NCBI GenBank assembly: GCA_017609795.1
Contig: JAFCDH010000005.1
Location: forward strand, 1 to 18,148
Length of the DNA: 18,148 bases
Source of the DNA: Candidatus Pacearchaeota archaeon
Lineage (GTDB): Archaea > Nanobdellota > Nanobdellia > Pacearchaeales > GW2011-AR1
Direction of reading: 5' to 3'
The position numbers were made by a program, and so were the translations under genes. This document shows positions 13,929-18,148 of the stretch, piece after piece. Below the pieces are notes generated by a model, which worked only from the letters and a program-made list of their open reading frames with translations, had not been told where the DNA came from and searched no databases. The first letter of the stretch is position 1. Each line of letters begins with the position of its first letter.

Positions 13929-13968
13929 TTTTATGTACAGTTGTCCAAATATATAAACAATTGTCCAT
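13921..13968 (-). promoter_or_regulatory. Three TGGACAA direct repeats at 20-bp period around the MNT promoter
   Basis: On the minus strand TGGACAA occurs at 13921-13927, 13941-13947 and 13961-13967. The spacing is exactly 20 bp, close to two helical turns, so all face one side of the DNA. The outer two are extended to ATGGACAA. The TATA box GTTTATATATTT lies between the upstream two, and the third copy forms codons 1-3 of the gene. The arrangement suits cooperative binding by the encoded winged helix. Confidence 0.65.
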
Positions 13969-13997
13969 TTTTAAATGTTTCTAATCAGAAATATTAT

Positions 13998-14501
13998 TCA
14001 ACTAACACCAATTAAATTATCATTAAATCCTTTTTCAATATTAATTTTAATCTTTCCTTTATTAACAGCAATACAATAAGGATTTTTTAAAGAAGTTATT
14101 TTTCCAATATCTAAATGCTCTATATTTTGATGAGCCATATCACAAGCATTTTTACGAGGAGAAAAAAACAAATTAGCATTTTGCCCTTGGAAAACTCCAA
14201 TATCTTCTCCAATATCAAGATATTCTCCTTTAAAATTAGCAGATAAATTTGCAAAACAAACATAATCTAGATTTGAAGGCAAATTAGTTTTAAATTCAAA
14301 ACTTGAGCTTTGTGAGTTCCAAGCATCTTTAATTTCATTTTTAAAATCCTCAATAAAAAATCCAACTTGCGCACATTTCTGAGTTTTAAGAAAACTATTA
14401 ATCACAATAAATGCAATTACAACAAAAAATATAATTAAAAGAACTGAAAATATAATTCCAAATGAAATTCCAAATATCTGTGCTTTTTTCCCTCTTTTCA
14501 T
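13998..14501 (-). CDS. Pilin-like membrane-anchored protein (KKAQ type)
   Basis: A 167-aa protein with the start MKRGKKAQIFGISFG leading into a long hydrophobic helix (residues 9-36), then an outer domain with five Cys and a beta-rich C-terminus. KKAQ followed by a helix is the shared signature of the four pilin-like proteins here. A TATA-like ATATTTAATA (minus strand, 14524-14533) lies about 27 bases upstream, so its mRNA is probably leaderless. It is separated from the MNT gene by 69 bases that carry the MNT promoter, so it may be transcribed alone or read through into the chain. Confidence 0.75.
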   Translation of the reverse strand: MKRGKKAQIFGISFGIIFSVLLIIFFVVIAFIVINSFLKTQKCAQVGFFIEDFKNEIKDAWNSQSSSFEFKTNLPSNLDYVCFANLSANFKGEYLDIGEDIGVFQGQNANLFFSPRKNACDMAHQNIEHLDIGKITSLKNPYCIAVNKGKIKINIEKGFNDNLIGVS

Positions 14502-14523
14502 GATTTAATAATCAAAAACAGCT

Positions 14524-14533
14524 TATTAAATAT
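14524..14533 (-). promoter_or_regulatory. TATA box of the KKAQ pilin-like gene
   Basis: ATATTTAATA on the minus strand is centred about 27 bases before the ATG at 14501, the expected leaderless spacing. Confidence 0.45.
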
Positions 14534-14593
14534 TTCTAATAAAAATCTATATCTTATAAAATAAAATAATGAAATAAATTTAAAAGCAAAACA

Positions 14594-14619
14594 TTTAAAT
14601 AGTTATAACATGTTATAAC
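14594..14619 (+). promoter_or_regulatory. TATA box plus 18-bp perfect palindrome operator
   Basis: TTTAAATA (14594-14601) is centred 28 bases before the ATG at 14626. Directly against it lies GTTATAACATGTTATAAC (14602-14619), a perfect 18-bp palindrome made of two GTTATAAC units. It fills the space between TATA box and transcript start, where archaeal repressors typically block polymerase. The gene encodes its own AbrB-like domain, so autorepression is likely. Confidence 0.7.
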
Positions 14620-14625
14620 AATATT

Positions 14626-15408
14626 ATGGAATTAGTAAAAACAGCGATTAGGGTTGGAAACTCTGCAGGAGTTTTGCTACCTAAAGAATATTTAAATTCT
14701 GAGGTAAAAATAGTTTTAACACCCTTAAATATAGAAAAAGACGTTTTAAATATATTATTAGAAAAAAATTTGTTACAAGAAGTTATTGGAGTTTATATCT
14801 TAGGTAGCTATGCTAGAAAAGAACAATCAATAGAAAGCGATATTGATATTTTAGTTATAACCAGTAAAACAGAAAAAAGGATAAAAAAAGAAAGATATGA
14901 TTTGTTATTAATAAAAAAAGAAACCTTAGAAGAACAATTAAAAAACAATTTTTTACCTTTGTTTTCAATGATAAAAGAAGCTATACCTATTGTTAACAAA
15001 GATTTTTTAATTAAATATAAACATATTAAAATAAACAAAAAAAAAGTAGAAAAATATTTAGATATTACTAAATCAGGAGCAAGATTAAATAGGGCTGCTT
15101 TAAATGTTGAAAAAGAAATTAAATCAGAAAATGTTTCAGATGCAATAGCATACTCACTTATTTTACATTTAAGAAGCTGGTATATAGTAAATCATTTATT
15201 AAAGGATAAACTTTGGAATAACAAAGGATTGATTAATCTAATAAAAAAAATTACAGGTTCTAAAAAAGCTTATGAAGGTTATTTAAGGACTAAACTAAAT
15301 AAAAAAAGGAGAAAGGAACTCCCTTTTAATGAAGCTGAAAAATTATATAACTATTTGATTAAAAAAATAAAAGAGCATGAAAAATGGTTAAAAATAAGAA
15401 AAAAATAA
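14626..15408 (+). CDS. AbrB/MazE-like domain fused to a minimal nucleotidyltransferase
   Basis: A 260-aa protein. Residues 1-35 form a short AbrB/SpoVT-type DNA-binding strand-loop (TAIRVGNSAGVLLPKEYLNS, then EVKIVLT). Residues 40-125 are a Pol-beta-like nucleotidyltransferase with a complete motif G60-S61, ten residues, D72-I-D74. Residues 135-255 are helical, with R183 and H190 (RSWYIVNH) loosely recalling a HEPN R-x6-H. It may thus combine regulator, nucleotidyltransferase and helical partner in one chain, where the minus-strand cassette at 12979-13928 uses two proteins. An 18-bp palindrome beside the TATA box suggests autoregulation, as for antitoxins. It is encoded opposite to the flanking surface genes, and the small coiled-coil gene overlaps its end. 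Confidence 0.85.
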   Translation: MELVKTAIRVGNSAGVLLPKEYLNSEVKIVLTPLNIEKDVLNILLEKNLLQEVIGVYILGSYARKEQSIESDIDILVITSKTEKRIKKERYDLLLIKKETLEEQLKNNFLPLFSMIKEAIPIVNKDFLIKYKHIKINKKKVEKYLDITKSGARLNRAALNVEKEIKSENVSDAIAYSLILHLRSWYIVNHLLKDKLWNNKGLINLIKKITGSKKAYEGYLRTKLNKKRRKELPFNEAEKLYNYLIKKIKEHEKWLKIRKK

Positions 15409-15566
15409 AAAAAAGTATTAAAAGTTTTGAAAAAATCATTAAAAAACATCAAGAAAAAATAGAAAAACAAAGTTATGAAAAACCTTGGCTTAGAGATTAT
15501 TGGGAAAAACAAATTAAAGAATTTGAACATCAAAAAGAAATTGAAGAAGCAAAATTAGAAAAATGA
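15384..15566 (+). CDS. 60-aa basic coiled-coil protein
   Basis: MVKNKKKIKKSIKSFEKIIK opens a wholly helical, charged protein. It has heptad-like spacing and a conserved-looking middle (EKPWLRDYWEKQIKEFEHQ), unlikely for a random frame. The ATG overlaps the last 25 bases of the AbrB-nucleotidyltransferase gene in another frame, so the two are probably coupled. Similar short 'SFEKQIxxHxEKI...W..EIxxFxxQ' proteins are, as far as I recall, common in DPANN genomes and have no known function. An opposite-strand frame at 15351-15533 is a shadow. Confidence 0.6.
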   Translation: MVKNKKKIKKSIKSFEKIIKKHQEKIEKQSYEKPWLRDYWEKQIKEFEHQKEIEEAKLEK

Positions 15567-15607
15567 ATTGTGATGTTTAAACGAAATTTCAGTTAAAGAA
15601 TAAAACT

Positions 15608-15695
15608 TATATTTTATAAAATTTAGAGCTATACCAATAAAAGATTAAGCTATTAAAAATTAGCAAAGGGGCCCATCAATCCAGCTTAATTGTGT
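15608..15695 (+). repeat. Dispersed intergenic element with long loop (copy D)
   Basis: It starts TATATTTTATAAAATTTAG, close to the family start, and contains GATTAAGCTATT. The arms ATTAAGCT (15644-15651) and AGCTTAAT (15683-15690) are perfectly complementary. The loop includes GGGGCCCATCAATCC, matched in copy B by AGGCCCG and ATCAACAGCTTAA. Confidence 0.5.
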
Positions 15696-15747
15696 TTGAT
15701 AAATAGATAATATCAAATAGAATAAAACGATATTTTTATACCAATCT

Positions 15748-15810
15748 AGTATCTTATAAAATTAGGCCCGAACTACTCATCAACAGCTTAAATTACAATA
15801 AGATTCCAGA
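15748..15810 (+). repeat. Dispersed intergenic element, compact form (copy B)
   Basis: A 63-bp version that begins AGTATCTTATAA and ends AATAAGATTCCA, both identical to copy A, and keeps CTACTCATCAACAGCTTAAA. About 22 bases of the copy A core, including GATAAGCTTAA, are absent. The two ends are imperfect inverted repeats (ATCTTATAAAATTA against ATCTTATTGTAATTTAA). Confidence 0.65.
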
Positions 15811-15860
15811 ATAAAATAATATGAATTCACAACTCTAAAACATTACTACTACCAACAATC

Positions 15861-18148
15861 TCATAAGGCCTTACTATAATAGAACAACTCATACTCATCT
15901 TTACATCTAATATAATAATTCTTAGTTGTTTTCCATTCAGAATTATGTGCTATATTATCTAAACTAGTCATTTGAATTCCTTCAGAGATTTCAAAATTAC
16001 AATCTTTATTAGAATATGAACATTCAGCTTTTTCATTTGTAATTAATTTTAATTGTCCAGATTCTTTATAAGCTCTTACAGCAATAGGACCTTGTTTGTC
16101 AATTTCAACATTAAATACTGTTGAATCATAAGCAGCATTTCCACCTAAATCAACACACTTATAATAATATTTATAAGTTCCAGAATCTAAATCTTGCCTT
16201 TGTTCATGAGTATTTCCCCCTGTATCTCGGAAATCAAGATAATCTTCATCATTTGCAGGAGCATTATTATTTACATCATTATAATAAGAACAAATAGCTT
16301 CTCCATTATTATAACCATTATCTGTTTTTACTTTTAAATAAACTGGAATTGTATCTGTTGAACCTTTGATTGTTTCATTAGGTCCAAAGCTTAAAATATT
16401 CAAAGGCTGAGTTCCAATTAATTTATATAAATAACTTTGAGTATTTACATTTCTATCACCTTCAACTTTATTTGGCTGGTCTTTACATTTAAAATAATAA
16501 AGGTTTTCTGTTTTATCTTTTATTCCAGTTAAAGTAGTTGCACAAGTATAAACCATATTTTGGTTCATTTCCCATAAATTAGTACTACAACTCATTGTTT
16601 CTTCCATATTATCAAAACTTGTATCTGTTCTTGACCATTTACACTCAGAAGGTTCATTAACATAAACTTCTAAATTCAAACTTGTCTTATTATAATTAAT
16701 AGGAGAATTGCTTGGAACATTTACAGATTCAATTCTTGGAGGAGTTGTATCAGGGCCTTTTTTAACACAAAATCTAATTGAAAAAGCATCTTGGTTAAAG
16801 TTGCCATTTGCATCTTGGCATCTTGCATATAAAGTATAAGTACCATCATTTTTCATTTCAGGAGCAATTGCATTAATTGCATCTGGTCCAGGAAGACTCA
16901 TTTCTTCTGTATGATTATAAGAAAATAAATTATTACCCCCAATATAATAAGACATTTCATCAAAACTATGAGTTAAATTATAATCTATTTTACATTGAGC
17001 AGGTTCACTAGTAAGAAGTTCAAATTCAAGAGCAGTAAATGGTTCAACACAACTTCCATCTTCTTGACTAATTACAACCCCTGTTGCAGGAGGTCTAATT
17101 GTTGTATCTGGTTCCCATTTATACCCAGAAAGTAATTCTCCAATTTTTAAAATAGGAGAATTAACATCTCTTGGATTTACCCAAGTGCACTTTTCATCTT
17201 CTGTTCCAGCATTTAATAATTCACAAGCTTGTCCAAGACTCTTACATCTATATTCAGAACATCCTCCTTGAATTTTATTACATAATTCACAATCTCCTCC
17301 ACCTATTGGAGGTTGATAAGGAAGACAGTTGAATTCAACTAGTTCTGTTGATGTTTTTTCATACATAAATAAAAAGATAGTTGCACCAACAGCAAGTCCA
17401 AAAATACCAGGCTTAAAGATGTTAAACATTTTCCCTCCTGCTGCTTTTGCTATTTGATATGCAGTAGTTCCTCCAAAACCAGCTAAGAATCCTGCTGTTG
17501 CACCATTTCCCCCTAAGAAACCTCCAACTATTGCACCTAATCCACCTATTCCTGCAGCAGTAAGAAGATTTGTAAGAAGATTTTTCCCAAAATAGCCTTT
17601 GATTCCTGCTGCGAGGCCTTTGCCTGCTCCTTCTTGAACTTTTAGTTGTGTAGAAAGCTTTTCTCCAGGATTTCCTTTTAATTCAATAATCTTTTCATCA
17701 ATTCCTTGTATCTTAACCTCTATTGTTTTATCTGCAAGTTGATTTACTGATTTAAGTATATGTTGTCCTTTTAAAGTATCTCCAGGGTTTATATTTAATA
17801 CATCAGAGAATTTTAATTCATCTAAAGAATTAATCATATGAGCTGTTGTAGCTTTACTTATATCTATATCAAATGCGTTTGATAATTTTACTCCATCAAG
17901 TCTAGATACTATATTTTGTTTTCCTTCTGAATTTTTTAATATAAAATTAATTCCTTCTTTTGTATTATAGGTGTGTGATAAGGAGATTTGAGAATTCATA
18001 GGAGTAGAGGTTAATACATCATATTTCTTCCATAGCTCATCAGGAACCTTATTAGAAATTTCATCAGTTAATTCTACATAGTCTATTTCAGATCCTTTAT
18101 CTAAGTAAGAACCTCCTCCTTTGGTTATAAGAGATGATCCCCCAACCA
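15861..18148 (-). CDS. Large membrane protein with Gly-rich hydrophobic region, Cys-rich knot and four Ig-like repeats (5' end outside window)
   Basis: The frame stays open from the stop at 15861 to the window edge. The ATG at 17999 is internal, because codons continue upstream (SYLDKGSEIDYVELTDEISN and on). In order: an N-proximal beta-rich part; a Gly/Ala-rich hydrophobic stretch of 70 residues (17364-17579), probably two or three membrane passes ending IFLFMYEK; a Cys-rich segment just after it (CELCNKIQGGCSEYRCKSLG...CTW); then four Ig-like repeats with a Cys pair each (AQCKID/ARCQD, ECKWS/FKCKD, ICSYY/YKCVD, ECSYS/IRCKD). It faces outward and is likely a structural or adhesive surface protein related to pilus-type clusters. 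The end after CKDEYE looks truncated: another frame continues with a fitting last strand. Confidence 0.85.
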   Translation of the reverse strand, partial: VGGSSLITKGGGSYLDKGSEIDYVELTDEISNKVPDELWKKYDVLTSTPMNSQISLSHTYNTKEGINFILKNSEGKQNIVSRLDGVKLSNAFDIDISKATTAHMINSLDELKFSDVLNINPGDTLKGQHILKSVNQLADKTIEVKIQGIDEKIIELKGNPGEKLSTQLKVQEGAGKGLAAGIKGYFGKNLLTNLLTAAGIGGLGAIVGGFLGGNGATAGFLAGFGGTTAYQIAKAAGGKMFNIFKPGIFGLAVGATIFLFMYEKTSTELVEFNCLPYQPPIGGGDCELCNKIQGGCSEYRCKSLGQACELLNAGTEDEKCTWVNPRDVNSPILKIGELLSGYKWEPDTTIRPPATGVVISQEDGSCVEPFTALEFELLTSEPAQCKIDYNLTHSFDEMSYYIGGNNLFSYNHTEEMSLPGPDAINAIAPEMKNDGTYTLYARCQDANGNFNQDAFSIRFCVKKGPDTTPPRIESVNVPSNSPINYNKTSLNLEVYVNEPSECKWSRTDTSFDNMEETMSCSTNLWEMNQNMVYTCATTLTGIKDKTENLYYFKCKDQPNKVEGDRNVNTQSYLYKLIGTQPLNILSFGPNETIKGSTDTIPVYLKVKTDNGYNNGEAICSYYNDVNNNAPANDEDYLDFRDTGGNTHEQRQDLDSGTYKYYYKCVDLGGNAAYDSTVFNVEIDKQGPIAVRAYKESGQLKLITNEKAECSYSNKDCNFEISEGIQMTSLDNIAHNSEWKTTKNYYIRCKDEYELFYYSKAL

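Larger units (their letters stand above)
15567..15826. other. Gap with two repeat elements between convergent genes
   Basis: No gene is seen. The gap holds repeat copies D and B and a separate perfect stem TTTGATA/TATCAAA (15695-15701 with 15711-15717). GGGGCCC at 15668-15674 is conspicuous in such AT-rich DNA. The left part (15567-15607) shows nothing notable. Confidence 0.5.

Noticed and set aside
14808..15533. Frames at 14808-15038 (-) and 15351-15533 (-)
   Set aside because: Phe/Ile-rich antisense shadows of the Lys-rich nucleotidyltransferase and coiled-coil genes.
1..18148. tRNA or rRNA genes
   Set aside because: I looked for T-loop-like GGTTCRAAT sequences and long GC-rich stretches on both strands and found none that could fold as a tRNA.

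Overview
The window reads as an AT-rich genome segment from an archaeon, most likely of the DPANN type (Woesearchaeota/Pacearchaeota-like). This placement is inferred from several things seen together. The S-layer protein is of the methanogen/DPANN family. Archaeal TATA boxes sit about 27 bases upstream of start codons with little or no leader. There are many short membrane-anchored proteins with KAQ-type pilin-like N-termini, extensive ATGA gene overlaps, Cys-paired Ig-like surface repeats and Lys/Ile/Asn-rich proteins. No rRNA, tRNA or CRISPR array was found, so the phylum is not proven.

Layout. (1) Positions 1-1936, plus strand: the tail of an unidentified gene, then a two-gene unit encoding a multidomain DNA-binding PD-(D/E)xK nuclease with three homing-endonuclease-associated repeats, overlapped by a small-multidrug-export-type membrane protein. 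(2) 2061-3964: two minus-strand membrane-anchored proteins and a divergent plus-strand one; the 275-aa and 193-aa proteins look like distant paralogues. (3) 4073-7499: a large S-layer gene (minus) with a structured leader, divergent from a winged-helix regulator (plus); the 589-bp gap between them is full of palindromic sites. (4) 7661-9619: a very sequon-rich surface protein with N- and C-terminal membrane segments, and a small membrane protein. (5) 9864-14501, minus strand: four pilin-like proteins interleaved with a wHTH-nucleotidyltransferase/HEPN pair, a GNAT acetyltransferase and a HAD-like hydrolase. Six of these genes are joined by ATGA or TGATG overlaps. (6) 14626-15566, plus strand: an AbrB-like/nucleotidyltransferase fusion under an 18-bp perfect palindrome, then a 60-aa coiled-coil protein. 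(7) 15861-18148, minus strand: the C-terminal part of a large membrane protein with a Gly-rich hydrophobic stretch, a Cys-rich knot and four Ig-like repeats, open at the window edge.

The theme is the cell surface: S-layer, pilin-like proteins and glycosylated Ig-like surface proteins. Two nucleotidyltransferase modules, each with its own operator-like repeats at the promoter, are set among these genes.

The most striking signal outside genes is a dispersed family of short imperfect-palindrome elements, about 45-90 bp, with shared ends (AGTATCTTATAA at one side, AAGATTCCA at the other) and variable hairpin cores. Nine candidate copies lie in gaps between genes and none was seen inside a coding region. 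I do not recognise this family.
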